From positions 54,688-118,687 of the forward strand of contig CAYFMI010000001.1 in NCBI GenBank assembly GCA_964344175.1: a DNA stretch of 64,000 nt, read 5' to 3'. The position numbers and the translations under genes are program-made. The notes beneath the pieces were generated by a model. The model did no database searches and had not been told where the DNA came from. It was given only the letters and a program-made list of their open reading frames with translations. How positions within the stretch are numbered: the stretch's first letter is position 1; each line of letters starts with the position of its first letter. This DNA comes from NIOZ-UU35 sp964344175. GTDB lineage: Bacteria > Chloroflexota > Anaerolineae > Anaerolineales > UBA11858. This document shows, in pieces, positions 8,014 to 16,454 of the stretch.

Positions 8014-8795
8014 TCTGCTACTCCAATATTCTCTACCAATTTTTCAGCCATCTTTCCCGCCGCATCTTTGAGAGATGGCACGTGATCGTACACCGGAATA
8101 CCCAGGCGGTCGGCTTCTTGGACCCCCATATCGGCGGGCAGGAAGCCCAAAACTGGAATTTCGGGTGATTCTGTTGTAAGGAAGTCAGCCTCATCCTGAT
8201 TGCGGACTTTGTTCCCGGCGAGCCAAAGGCGGCTCAACCCAATGTCGTTTGCCAGCTTCTTGATCTGGCGGGCGGTCCCCAGGCTGCGGCGGGTTGGCTC
8301 TACCACAATGACCATCGCATCTACAAAATCCACCGTGGCACGGCCCAAGTGTTCAACTCCGGCATACATATCCAAAATGAGTACATCATCCTTGCGAAAG
8401 AGCAAGTGGGTAAAAAGCGTCTTGAGCATAGCCGCCTCGGGGCAAATGCAGCCTGCCCCCCCCAGATCAACCGAACCCATTTCGAGTAAGCGCACCCCCC
8501 GATGGGTAACACTAAAACGCTCGGGGATGTCATCCACGCGCGGGTTAAGGGTAAAAAAGCCGCCGACGGTTCCGGGCTTGGCTCCGGTGCGTTCCTCAAT
8601 CAATGTATCCATCTCGGCGATGGGTTTCAATTCGGCCAGTTTCTCCACGGGGAAGCCCAGCGCGCCCGCCAGACAAGGAGATGGGTCGGCATCTACCGCA
8701 AGTACATCGCGCCCGGCATCGGCATACGCCTGGGCCAGCAGTGCCGAAAGGGTGGTTTTCCCCACGCCGCCTTTACCACTAATCGCTAGTTTCAT
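8010..8795 (-). CDS. cooC: CooC-like nickel-insertion ATPase (first copy)
   Basis: 261 residues. P-loop SGKGGVGKTTLSALLAQ, Walker A' AVDADPSPCLAG and the nickel-binding CxC in GGAGCICPEAAML identify a CooC/AcsF-type maturation ATPase for nickel-containing CODH/ACS. Start set at ATG 8795 behind AACAGGAGATTGT; an eight-codon longer reading lacks this site. It follows the DUF3786 gene by 36 bases and overlaps the second CooC gene, giving a compact maturation unit downstream of the structural genes. Confidence 0.9.
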   Translation of the reverse strand: MKLAISGKGGVGKTTLSALLAQAYADAGRDVLAVDADPSPCLAGALGFPVEKLAELKPIAEMDTLIEERTGAKPGTVGGFFTLNPRVDDIPERFSVTHRGVRLLEMGSVDLGGAGCICPEAAMLKTLFTHLLFRKDDVLILDMYAGVEHLGRATVDFVDAMVIVVEPTRRSLGTARQIKKLANDIGLSRLWLAGNKVRNQDEADFLTTESPEIPVLGFLPADMGVQEADRLGIPVYDHVPSLKDAAGKMAEKLVENIGVAE

Positions 8796-8831
8796 ACAAT
8801 CTCCTGTTCGTAAAATCAAGACCTTTGGGGT

Positions 8832-9476
8832 CTATTGCGCGTTGATCAATTTACGCGTCACTTGACTGCCTAAAATCGCGCAGGCGTCGGTCGTCAGGTG
8901 GTGCTTTGCAGCCGCATCGAAGAGTATGCGGTATGAGGCCGGGAAATCTTCATCTCCCAACCAACACACAACCATGATGGCAATACGGGGCAGCACCTGG
9001 AATGAATAGGCAAAATTTCCAAAGAATTCCCGCCGCCCGCCCAGATTTTCGGCAGCTTGCATGAAGGCTTCGGCCTCATTGCCAAAAGCGCGGCTGAGTT
9101 CTTGCCCGGTATACCCCTGGAATGCCTGGGTGTAGAATTTGCCGTCGGGCAGATCGGTGAATGCAATCCAATCGCCGGAGAGCGGTGTGCCATCGGAAAG
9201 ATGAAAGTAATAGAGCAGCAGGGTTTCATCGAAGGTGTTCAATGGCTTCCCCGTTTGGGCGTCTTTAGCGGAAAAACCTGGGAAGTTAATAATAACTTCC
9301 CGTTCCCAGAGAGACAACTTGAATTCGCCCTCCGATTCGTCACCAGAAGAGTATATTGCCCCGGTGCGTATTGCTGCACGATGGGGATCAATATCGCGCA
9401 TTTCAATTCTGATTTCGTCGGCTCGCTCCCCCAGGGGATTGGGGGAATCGCCTAATAACCACTCGGATTTCTTCAT
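8832..9476 (-). CDS. DUF3786-family protein of unknown function
   Basis: 214 residues, soluble, no signal peptide. The pattern LSLWEREVIINFPGF, LLLYYFHLSDGTPLSGDWIAF and PDGKFYTQAFQGYTG is typical of DUF3786 proteins, which I know from anaerobes with corrinoid or CODH/ACS enzymes. No catalytic motif is evident. First gene of the unit DUF3786-cooC-cooC-msrA, so it probably helps assemble or repair the CODH/ACS or corrinoid system; that role is inferred from context only. Confidence 0.7.
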   Translation of the reverse strand: MKKSEWLLGDSPNPLGERADEIRIEMRDIDPHRAAIRTGAIYSSGDESEGEFKLSLWEREVIINFPGFSAKDAQTGKPLNTFDETLLLYYFHLSDGTPLSGDWIAFTDLPDGKFYTQAFQGYTGQELSRAFGNEAEAFMQAAENLGGRREFFGNFAYSFQVLPRIAIMVVCWLGDEDFPASYRILFDAAAKHHLTTDACAILGSQVTRKLINAQ

Positions 9477-9633
9477 TAGTCATTGCCTCAGCAAAATGTG
9501 AACATTTCAGGCACTTCAGGAACTACCATGATTACAACTAAGGATTCCGAAAGACTCTAAGCACATTCGAATCAACAAATTAAGGGGTTGGATAAATTTT
9601 ACGAATTATATCAGCCATCTGTAAACCTGCGCC

Positions 9634-9665
9634 AAAAAGCGCCAGCATCCCCCCATAGCTGGCGC
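9634..9665 (-). terminator. Intrinsic terminator after the flavoprotein gene
   Basis: Perfect eight-base-pair stem GCGCCAGC/GCTGGCGC (9639-9646 with 9658-9665) followed on the minus strand by TTTTT. It closes the malic enzyme-flavoprotein unit and separates it from the DUF3786-cooC unit. Confidence 0.8.
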
Positions 9666-9691
9666 ATAACAAACATCACGAACAAATAACC

Positions 9692-10597
9692 CTACAGTTT
9701 GAGCAGGTATTCGTAAGCGCTGAGGGCCGCTTTGGCGCCTTCGCCTACGGCAATCAACACTTGCTCAGCATCCAGAGTGGTGACATCTCCCGCCGCGAAA
9801 ATGCCGGGCTGACTGGTCTTCGCACCGCAGTCGATCTTGATACGGCCGCGTTCGTCACAATTCACCAGGTCGACTACCATCTTGGCGTTGGGCACTAAGC
9901 CCATTTCCACGAAGAAGCCATCCGAAACAAGTTCTTCTTCCTTGCCATCTGGCGAGGCAACCACAATGCGCTCGGCAAAATCGCCACCCAGAACGCGGAT
10001 AACCTTATAATCCTGATAGAGGGTCACATTCTCGGCGTTCTGCATTTTTTGACCAAGCGGGGTTTTGAGCAATTTCCCATCCACGCCTACAAGATTGACT
10101 TGCGTGGCAACAGTGGCTAGTTCAGCCACAGAGCGCAATGCTAACTCTCCGTCGCCAATGACCGTGCAGGTTTTGTCGATAAAGAGTTGCGCGTAGCTCA
10201 AAGCAGAATAGCACAACCCGCGCATCATGAATTCTTTCTCTCCCGGAATATCCAGGAATTCTTGACGCGTACCGGTAGCGATGATGACGGCTTTGGCTTC
10301 GAGTTCTCCGCCGCCTTTTGTGGTGACGACAAAGTGGTCGTCTTTTTTAGCGACTTGATCAACGGCTTCCATATGACGGGCGAAATTCAGGTATTCAAGC
10401 TCAGTTTTAAATTTGCCGACAATTTCAAGGCCGCGAATAATCTGATGGTATTCTTCAACCCAGGGGAGTGCCAGCCGGTAGTTGGTTTTTCCACCCAAGT
10501 CTTTTGATACTAACAAGACATTGAGCCGTTTGCGTAAGGCATAAATCGTGGCAGTAAGGCCAGCAGGGCCACCGCCGACAACAATTAAGTCATACAT
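9692..10597 (-). CDS. NAD(P)/FAD oxidoreductase, thioredoxin-reductase-like without redox cysteines
   Basis: 301 residues. FAD-binding GGGPAGLTATIYALRK at the N-terminus, ATGTRQ, a second Rossmann signature IGDGELALRSVAELA and the C-terminal GIFAAGDVTT place it in the thioredoxin reductase-like class II family. The position that carries CxxC in true thioredoxin reductases here reads MRGLCYSALSYAQLF, with one Cys only, so it cannot work as a disulfide reductase of the normal type. It more likely reduces a ferredoxin, flavodoxin or other carrier, as ferredoxin-NADP reductases of this fold do. Starts 12 bases after the malic enzyme stop, in the same unit, which suggests NAD(P)H balancing for the pathway. 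Confidence 0.85.
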   Translation of the reverse strand: MYDLIVVGGGPAGLTATIYALRKRLNVLLVSKDLGGKTNYRLALPWVEEYHQIIRGLEIVGKFKTELEYLNFARHMEAVDQVAKKDDHFVVTTKGGGELEAKAVIIATGTRQEFLDIPGEKEFMMRGLCYSALSYAQLFIDKTCTVIGDGELALRSVAELATVATQVNLVGVDGKLLKTPLGQKMQNAENVTLYQDYKVIRVLGGDFAERIVVASPDGKEEELVSDGFFVEMGLVPNAKMVVDLVNCDERGRIKIDCGAKTSQPGIFAAGDVTTLDAEQVLIAVGEGAKAALSAYEYLLKL

Positions 10598-10609
10598 AAT
10601 TTACCTCAC

Positions 10610-11968
10610 TTACTCCTTTGGCGGTTCAGGGATAAAGCCTTCGCTCATCAACAGTTGGGTCTGATCGCGCGATTGCTTGATGATGCGTTTGGCGTTCTCG
10701 AATTCTTCTTCATAGGTGAGTTGAATGCGGGCCAGCCCTTGCTCCTGAGCTTTCATGGCAACCGCAGCCGCTTCACGCGGGAAGACTTCCCAATCATCCA
10801 TGCCGGGCAAAATGTGCTCTTCATCTAGCGCGTCGCCAACATGATCGGCCAAAGCCTCGGCAGCGGCAAAGCACATTTCGTCGGTAATCGTGCGGGCACG
10901 CACATCCAACGTGCCACGGAATATTCCAGGGAAGCCAAGTGAGTTATTAACCTGATTGGGGAAGTCAGAACGCCCGGTGGCAACAATGCGCGCGCCGGCT
11001 TCTTTGGCCTCCCACGGCCAAATTTCCGGTACAGGGTTAGCGCAAACGAAGACGATGGCATCATCGGCCATGGAGGTAATCCATTCTTTTTTGAGCACAT
11101 CCGGCCCAGGGCGAGAGAGGGCGATGACGACATCCACACCTTTCATGGCTTCAGGGATGCCACCCTGGCGGCCTTCAGCATTCGTCGTTTGGCACAGATG
11201 CCATTTGTCTACAAATTCGGCCTTGCGCATTTCGAGATCTGTGCGATGCATACCAAGAATGCCCTTGCTATCTACCATGGTGCACTTGGCCGGATCCCCG
11301 CCCCAGCCAAAGATCAGGCGAGAGCAGGCCACATTGGACGCGCCGCTGCCAATAAAGGCGATGCTGACTTCACCAATGGGTTTGCCAACGACCTTGAGGG
11401 CATTTATCAACCCGGCCAATGTGACGGTGGCCGTGCCTTGTTGATCGTCGTGCCAGACCGGGATCTCGGCGTTCTCGCGTAGTGTATCAAGAATGCGGAA
11501 ACATTTTGGCTGCGACAAATCCTCCAGATTGACGCCGCCAAATCCCGGTTGCAGCATCATTACCGCTTTGATGATGTCATCGGGGTCTTTGGTATCGAGC
11601 ATAATCGGCACACCGTCTACGCCCCCCAGGTATTTGTAGAGCAACGCTTTTCCCTCCATTACCGGCAAGCCTGCTTTTGGGCCAATATCACCTAAACCTA
11701 AAACACGGGTTCCGTCACTTACAACAGCCACCGTATTCCACTTGTTGGTATATTCATACACAAGTTCAGGATCTTCGGCAATGGCCCGACAAGGGGCTGC
11801 GACCCCTGGTGTATACCAAATGGCAAAATCGTTAAAATCTCGCACCGAGCATTTGAGATTCGTCTCAACCTTGCCCCGATAGAACGGGTGGAGCTTCATC
11901 GCATCGGCAGATGGCTGGGTTGCCTTTGCAAGAAGCTCATCGACATTGACTTGGGGTTGATCTGTCAT
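10610..11968 (-). CDS. Malic enzyme (oxaloacetate-decarboxylating malate dehydrogenase)
   Basis: 452 residues. Converts malate to pyruvate and CO2 with NAD(P)+ . It has YTPGVAAPCRAI with the active-site Tyr, GDIGPKAGLPVMEGKALLYK with the catalytic Lys, the metal-binding HDDQQGTA and the Rossmann site IGSGASNVACSRL. Length matches short bacterial malic enzymes without a phosphotransacetylase domain. Start set at ATG 11968 because GGAGG lies eight bases upstream; a 16-codon longer reading would place that site inside the gene. It sits between acsE and a flavoprotein and so couples pyruvate/CO2/NAD(P)H metabolism to CODH/ACS. Confidence 0.93.
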   Translation of the reverse strand: MTDQPQVNVDELLAKATQPSADAMKLHPFYRGKVETNLKCSVRDFNDFAIWYTPGVAAPCRAIAEDPELVYEYTNKWNTVAVVSDGTRVLGLGDIGPKAGLPVMEGKALLYKYLGGVDGVPIMLDTKDPDDIIKAVMMLQPGFGGVNLEDLSQPKCFRILDTLRENAEIPVWHDDQQGTATVTLAGLINALKVVGKPIGEVSIAFIGSGASNVACSRLIFGWGGDPAKCTMVDSKGILGMHRTDLEMRKAEFVDKWHLCQTTNAEGRQGGIPEAMKGVDVVIALSRPGPDVLKKEWITSMADDAIVFVCANPVPEIWPWEAKEAGARIVATGRSDFPNQVNNSLGFPGIFRGTLDVRARTITDEMCFAAAEALADHVGDALDEEHILPGMDDWEVFPREAAAVAMKAQEQGLARIQLTYEEEFENAKRIIKQSRDQTQLLMSEGFIPEPPKE

Positions 11969-11983
11969 AGGGTGGTCCTCCAT

Positions 11984-12022
11984 AAAAAAATCGGTTATCA
12001 GCATGTTAGCTGACAACCGATT
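11984..12022 (-). terminator. Intrinsic terminator between acsE and malic enzyme
   Basis: 14-base stem AATCGGTTGTCAGC/GCTGATAACCGATT (minus strand, one mismatch) followed by seven T, then directly by the malic enzyme ribosome-binding site. It lies nine bases past the acsE stop. It can end the acs transcript or attenuate read-through into the downstream genes. Confidence 0.85.
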
Positions 12023-12030
12023 GATAACGA

Positions 12031-12954
12031 TTACTGCTCTAAATACGAGTCGGCATAGATCACCTGGTTGAGCAAGATCTGCACCGTCTTCCAGACAGCA
12101 GCCTGTTCTGGATCACTCATATCTACATCGTCGATCGTAGGATGTTCCATAGCTGCAATACGATCGTGAATTTTCAGATACAGCCGCCCCAGTGGTGTAC
12201 TCTCGTCGCGCGCCTCGATGATGCGGATGACTTCCATCAACTCTGTCTCTAATGGATTGGCAATCATCATTTGAAGACCAGCCCCCATCACCATGGCACA
12301 ATACACACTGTTGATCAATGGGCGGTTTTTGTGCGGCACAGCATTCGACACATTCGACAAACCTACCGAGATCGCCGGGGGCGGATCCCAGGCAAATTGC
12401 AAAGTACGAACAGCCTCGATCAACTCTGGGCAATATTCCTGGCAGCCAGAAACGGTCAGCACCAGCGGGTCGATGATCAAATCTTCTATCGGGTAATCCA
12501 ATTCCAGGCAACGCGGGATCAAATGCTCCAAAGCGATGTTGACACGCTCATCGGCCCCCACCGGGATGCCGCTCTTCTCCATAGTCAAGGCAATCAGCCG
12601 GGCGTTGTATTGTTTTGCCAACGCGGGAACTTTCTCTAACCGCTCCGGTTCTGCCGAAGTGGAGTTGAGGATCGGCTGCGCCTTCGTGATGGTTTTCAGG
12701 GCCGCTTCCATACCGTTTACATTGGTGGTGTCGATGCACAGGGGCACGTCCACCACAGTTTCAACGGTTTCAACCATCCAGGGGAAAACTTCCTCCCAAT
12801 CTTTCTTGCGAGGCCCCAGGTTAAGATCCACACATTGTGCGCCGGCTTCGACCTGTTTGATAGCCAGCTCCATAAAAAATTCACGGTCGCGGCTTTTTAA
12901 TGCTTCTTTGACTGCGGGGGAGATGATATGAATATTTTCGCCAATGATGTACAT
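12031..12954 (-). CDS. acsE: 5-methyltetrahydrofolate:corrinoid iron-sulfur protein methyltransferase
   Basis: 307 residues; AcsE of acetogens is about 260-270 and this one has a longer C-terminus. It moves the methyl group of methyl-tetrahydrofolate to cob(I)amide of the corrinoid iron-sulfur protein. Pterin-binding TIM-barrel segments are clear: GENIH at the start, GAQCVDLNLGP, PLCIDTTN, NSTSAEPER, DPLVLTVSG and the substrate-binding GLSNVSNAVP. Preceded by AAGGAAGG at a good distance. Located two genes below the corrinoid protein genes whose product it methylates. Confidence 0.94.
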   Translation of the reverse strand: MYIIGENIHIISPAVKEALKSRDREFFMELAIKQVEAGAQCVDLNLGPRKKDWEEVFPWMVETVETVVDVPLCIDTTNVNGMEAALKTITKAQPILNSTSAEPERLEKVPALAKQYNARLIALTMEKSGIPVGADERVNIALEHLIPRCLELDYPIEDLIIDPLVLTVSGCQEYCPELIEAVRTLQFAWDPPPAISVGLSNVSNAVPHKNRPLINSVYCAMVMGAGLQMMIANPLETELMEVIRIIEARDESTPLGRLYLKIHDRIAAMEHPTIDDVDMSDPEQAAVWKTVQILLNQVIYADSYLEQ

Positions 12955-13038
12955 AAAAACCTTCCTTTTGGGTCACAGATAACAAGTGGCAGGTTTCAGG
13001 GTTACATACTCAACCAGCCAGCCAAATGAACGAGTGAA

Positions 13039-14958
13039 CTAATCACTCAATGAAGCCGCAACCGTCGGGAATAAGCTCATATCGGTATGCGGCAAAAATA
13101 GCGCCGACATGAATGCGTCGTAGAAGGTGTTGTCGGCAGAAAGCTCAATATAGGTCATGCGGGCAGCAATCTCGGTGATGCGGCGGCGCAAATTATGGTC
13201 GATCAACGCCAGGTAAGCCCCCCGCACAGAAGTATTGCCCAAAAACTGAAAACGATCCCAGGGCATATCGGGGAGCAGCCCAATTTCGACGGCTTTTTCG
13301 ACATTGATGTACTTGCCAAATGATCCGCCGATGAGTACTTTTTCTGCCGCATCCAGGGGCATGCCCACACTGGCAGCCAATACGCTAAACCCGGCGTAAA
13401 TGGCCGCCTTGGCGCGCAGAAGATTGTCGATATCCACATTGGTGATGACAATATCTTCACCGGTGGATGATTCGCCGGCCCAGGCGATGACATATTCGCT
13501 GCCATGATCGCCATCTCGAACGCGCGGCGTATCTAGCTTGGTGTTGATACTGCCGCCTTTGTCGACCACGCCGGTGAGGAACATCTCGGCCAATAAAGAG
13601 ATCAACCCGCTGCCGCACAACCCACTGGGTTTGACGCCGCCGATAACGCGATAGTTTGGGTCATAGGTATCGCCGTTTACCCAAACTTCTTCAATGGCTC
13701 CTTTGGTGGCGCGCATCCCATGCAAAACGCCGGCCCCCTCAAAGGCTGGTCCCGCCGAACAGGCACAGGTCACCAGCCAATCGCTCGAACCGAGGACAGT
13801 CTCTCCATTGGTGCCAACATCCAGGAATAGCACCATATCTTCCGAGTAATCCATCCCCGATGCCAACACACCAGAACTAATATCTGCCCCCACATAACTG
13901 GCAATGCCAGGCAGACAATCGACCACGGCGCGAGGGTGAATTTTCATCCCCACATCCACAGCTGCTAACGTGGGGATGTGGTTTACCGCCGTCACAAAAG
14001 GCGACAGACGGATGCTCGATGCCGGGATGCCGAGAAGTAAATGCATCATTGTGCTATTCCCGGCAATGGTGGCTTTGATAATCTCCTGCGGATCGGCAGT
14101 GACCCGTTTGCAGGCTCGTTCGATGAGTTCGTTAATCGTATCAATAACCAGGGTGCGCATTTTCTCATCGCCGCTATCTTTCCCGGCGAAAATAATGCGC
14201 GAGATGACATCTTCACCGCGCGAGATCTGTTGGTTATATTCGGCTACCTGCGCACGCACTGTACCGGTCAGCAAATCGGTCAACCACAGGGATACTGTTG
14301 TTGTACCAATATCAATCGCCGCGCCCCAAAGAGGCGTATCATCGGGGATGTGCCCGGGAATTAGTTCAACCAATTCAGCCGGACAATCGGGGCAATCCCA
14401 GGTTTTGGCATTCACTAAAGCCGTGACCTGCCAATTGCCTTCACGTAAAACCGCCCCCATTTTGCGCAAAAGTTCTAACGAAACTTTCAACTCGGTAATC
14501 CCGGCCTGTTTGCGGGCTGCGGTTTGCACTCGGCTCCAGTCATCAGTTTGGTCGTCCATGCTAGGTTGGGTCAAAGTCAAATGCAGCCGCCGAACGGTTT
14601 GCGATACGCCCGGATCATATCCTTCCGGCAATGCCACCTCGCCAACCGTTCGATCGGTGGTCAGCCGGCGTTCGATCTTTTCTTGCGGCGGCACCTCGAT
14701 ATTGACATCCCCCTCAATTACGGTCTGACAGGCAAGGGCATATCCTTTGGCAACATCTTCGGATGAAAGCCGCAAAGAACTTCGCCGCCGCACGTCGCCA
14801 TCCATCACGCGCACGGCACAACGGCCACAGCGACCCTGCCCGCCGCAAGGTTGGTTGATTTCTACTTTGGCTTGAGCGGCGGCTTCGGTTATCAGCGCTC
14901 CTGTTGGAACCTGCGCCGTCTCTTCAGTCGTGTCGAATTGTACAATGTGTTCAGCCAT
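13039..14958 (-). CDS. acsV: Corrinoid protein reductive activator (ferredoxin + ASKHA ATPase)
   Basis: 639 residues. Uses ATP to reduce the inactive cob(II)amide of the corrinoid iron-sulfur protein back to cob(I)amide. N-terminal [2Fe-2S] ferredoxin domain with Cys38, Cys44, Cys47 and Cys77 (CGGQGRCGRC, ALACQT). A linker region (about 90-200) precedes an ASKHA-type ATPase (DUF4445) with AAIDIGTTTVSLWL, FLDVGTNGETVL and SAGPAFEGAGV. Matches the RACo/AcsV architecture. Lies between acsC and acsE in the same orientation. Confidence 0.93.
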   Translation of the reverse strand: MAEHIVQFDTTEETAQVPTGALITEAAAQAKVEINQPCGGQGRCGRCAVRVMDGDVRRRSSLRLSSEDVAKGYALACQTVIEGDVNIEVPPQEKIERRLTTDRTVGEVALPEGYDPGVSQTVRRLHLTLTQPSMDDQTDDWSRVQTAARKQAGITELKVSLELLRKMGAVLREGNWQVTALVNAKTWDCPDCPAELVELIPGHIPDDTPLWGAAIDIGTTTVSLWLTDLLTGTVRAQVAEYNQQISRGEDVISRIIFAGKDSGDEKMRTLVIDTINELIERACKRVTADPQEIIKATIAGNSTMMHLLLGIPASSIRLSPFVTAVNHIPTLAAVDVGMKIHPRAVVDCLPGIASYVGADISSGVLASGMDYSEDMVLFLDVGTNGETVLGSSDWLVTCACSAGPAFEGAGVLHGMRATKGAIEEVWVNGDTYDPNYRVIGGVKPSGLCGSGLISLLAEMFLTGVVDKGGSINTKLDTPRVRDGDHGSEYVIAWAGESSTGEDIVITNVDIDNLLRAKAAIYAGFSVLAASVGMPLDAAEKVLIGGSFGKYINVEKAVEIGLLPDMPWDRFQFLGNTSVRGAYLALIDHNLRRRITEIAARMTYIELSADNTFYDAFMSALFLPHTDMSLFPTVAASLSD

Positions 14959-14961
14959 GTT

Positions 14962-15002
14962 GGGTATCCGGTATCCGGTATCAGGTATTGGGTATCCGGT
15001 GT
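14962..15002. repeat. Short imperfect tandem repeat in the acsC-acsV spacer
   Basis: GGTATCCGGTATCCGGTATC followed by AGGTATTGGGTATCCGGTG: about four copies of a 9-10 base unit GGTATCCGG. It occupies the spacer directly upstream of the acsV start. Other spacers of this operon also hold low-complexity repeats (16383-16454 and 20105-20190), so the acs genes are separated by recently grown filler sequence. Confidence 0.75.
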
Positions 15003-15036
15003 TTCAAAAAAACTGCCCCAATACCTGATCACCTAG

Positions 15037-16368
15037 TTACACAACTTGTTTCATATAAGCCGGAATATCCACAGCTTCTCGCGGGCCGACCATTACATTC
15101 CAGTCGGGCAATTCTTCTTCGAGTTCCCCCGAAAGTACAGCCGTGTGTCCGGGCAGTACAATCTTCTTACCGCCGGCTTTGTCGCCCACTTCGAAACGTT
15201 TAACATCTTTGGCAATCCGTTCAGCATCAAACTTGCCCGCCGCCCAGGCAGTAAGTACACTCATGCCCTCAGCCTCGGTCACTAGCAGCCAGGCCGGTAC
15301 ACCGGCGCTTTCGACTTCGTTGGCTACGCTAAAGTAAGTAATGCTGAAGTTGGTTGTCACCAACACAGGCGTATCGGGGCCGGGGTCATTGATCTCATAG
15401 ACACCGGGCTGCACCTGGATGGGTTTCTGCGGATCGGTGAAGAGATTCTCGCGCAGCACAAGCAAGGAATAAGCTGACTCTGGGCTAAAGTGATCCAACA
15501 CGATGAATCCGGCATACTTCCCGAGGGCTTGCCCGGCCAGGATAACCTCCATAGCAGGGTCACCAACATCCCCAGGGAAGCTGATAATCGGATAGCCCAA
15601 TGGGCGGAAGTTTGACTTCAGCGCCATACGGCGGGCAACGGTATTGGCTATCAGCGTGCCTTTCATACCGCGCTGCGTGGGAGCCAGCACCAGATCCTTG
15701 ACGCCCGCTTCGGTGAGCTTCTCCGAGAGATCCACCATCTCATCGATGGTATCGGCAGCAATGCTCAGAGCGGCGTCGTATTCTTTGGCTAACGCGCTCA
15801 TGGCCTCCCAGTTCTCGGCAGTGGCATGGCAGAGGAGGGCTTTCTCTCCCTCGGCCAGAGCCTCTAGCCCCGCTTTGAGGGTATCGGGGTCAGCAATGAG
15901 GATCATCGGGCGGTGGCTGGCTTCACGTACGGCTTTGACCGCCGCACCGAAATCGCCCCCCCTGGACTGAACGGCAATGCCGCTCATCTCCAGGTCGATA
16001 CCAACATAGTCTACTTTGTATTCATCGGCAGGCTTAACTTTGGCCTTGATCTCATTTGCCGATTGGTCATCGTACACCCGTAGGAACAAGCCGGGGTGAC
16101 TGTAGAAAGTTTTCTCGTGGCGGTAGAGCACCACTTCGTTGCCAGCTTTGACCTCATGCCCATTTGAACTCAGCGCAAATGGGCGTACCGGGGGCGCGGC
16201 AGCTTCTGAAAGTTGCTCCATCGCTTCATCGCTGACGTGGGGACAGAGCGACAACTCCACTTGCTTGGCGGCCAATTTCATCGCGAAAGCCAAACAGGTT
16301 GGAAAATCGCAGTCTTTGCAGTTGGTTTGCGGCAATAGTTTGTAAATTTGGATTCCTGAAAGTGCCAT
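15037..16368 (-). CDS. acsC: Corrinoid iron-sulfur protein large subunit
   Basis: 443 residues, expected length. Carries the cobamide and a [4Fe-4S] cluster; accepts the methyl from AcsE and passes it to acetyl-CoA synthase. N-terminal cluster domain has Cys17, Cys20, Cys25 and Cys42 (TNCKDCDFPTCLAFAMKLA). The middle is a TIM barrel (DPDTLKAGLEALAEG, LVLAPTQRG) and the C-terminal 120 residues form the corrinoid-binding part (LVTTNFSITYFSV, GKFDAERIAK, LPGHTAVLSGELEEEL). Its small-subunit partner is not a separate gene here but the C-terminal part of the upstream acsB product. Confidence 0.94.
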   Translation of the reverse strand: MALSGIQIYKLLPQTNCKDCDFPTCLAFAMKLAAKQVELSLCPHVSDEAMEQLSEAAAPPVRPFALSSNGHEVKAGNEVVLYRHEKTFYSHPGLFLRVYDDQSANEIKAKVKPADEYKVDYVGIDLEMSGIAVQSRGGDFGAAVKAVREASHRPMILIADPDTLKAGLEALAEGEKALLCHATAENWEAMSALAKEYDAALSIAADTIDEMVDLSEKLTEAGVKDLVLAPTQRGMKGTLIANTVARRMALKSNFRPLGYPIISFPGDVGDPAMEVILAGQALGKYAGFIVLDHFSPESAYSLLVLRENLFTDPQKPIQVQPGVYEINDPGPDTPVLVTTNFSITYFSVANEVESAGVPAWLLVTEAEGMSVLTAWAAGKFDAERIAKDVKRFEVGDKAGGKKIVLPGHTAVLSGELEEELPDWNVMVGPREAVDIPAYMKQVV

Positions 16369-16382
16369 GTTGTTCTCCAGAC

Positions 16383-16454
16383 AGTTGAAAGTTGCAGGTT
16401 AAAGGTTGAAGGTTGGTATTCAGGTCATAGCTTTCAACCTTTAACTTTTAACTT
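16383..16454. repeat. Low-complexity repeat with inverted arms in the acsB-acsC spacer
   Basis: GTTGAAAGTT, GGTTAAAGGTTGAAGG, then CTTTCAACCTTTAACTT. TTAAAGGTTGAA (16399-16410) and TTCAACCTTTAA (16432-16443) form a 12-base inverted repeat, surrounded by repeats of GTTGAA/AACTTT. No U-tract follows the stem on the minus strand, so a terminator role is unlikely. Confidence 0.65.
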
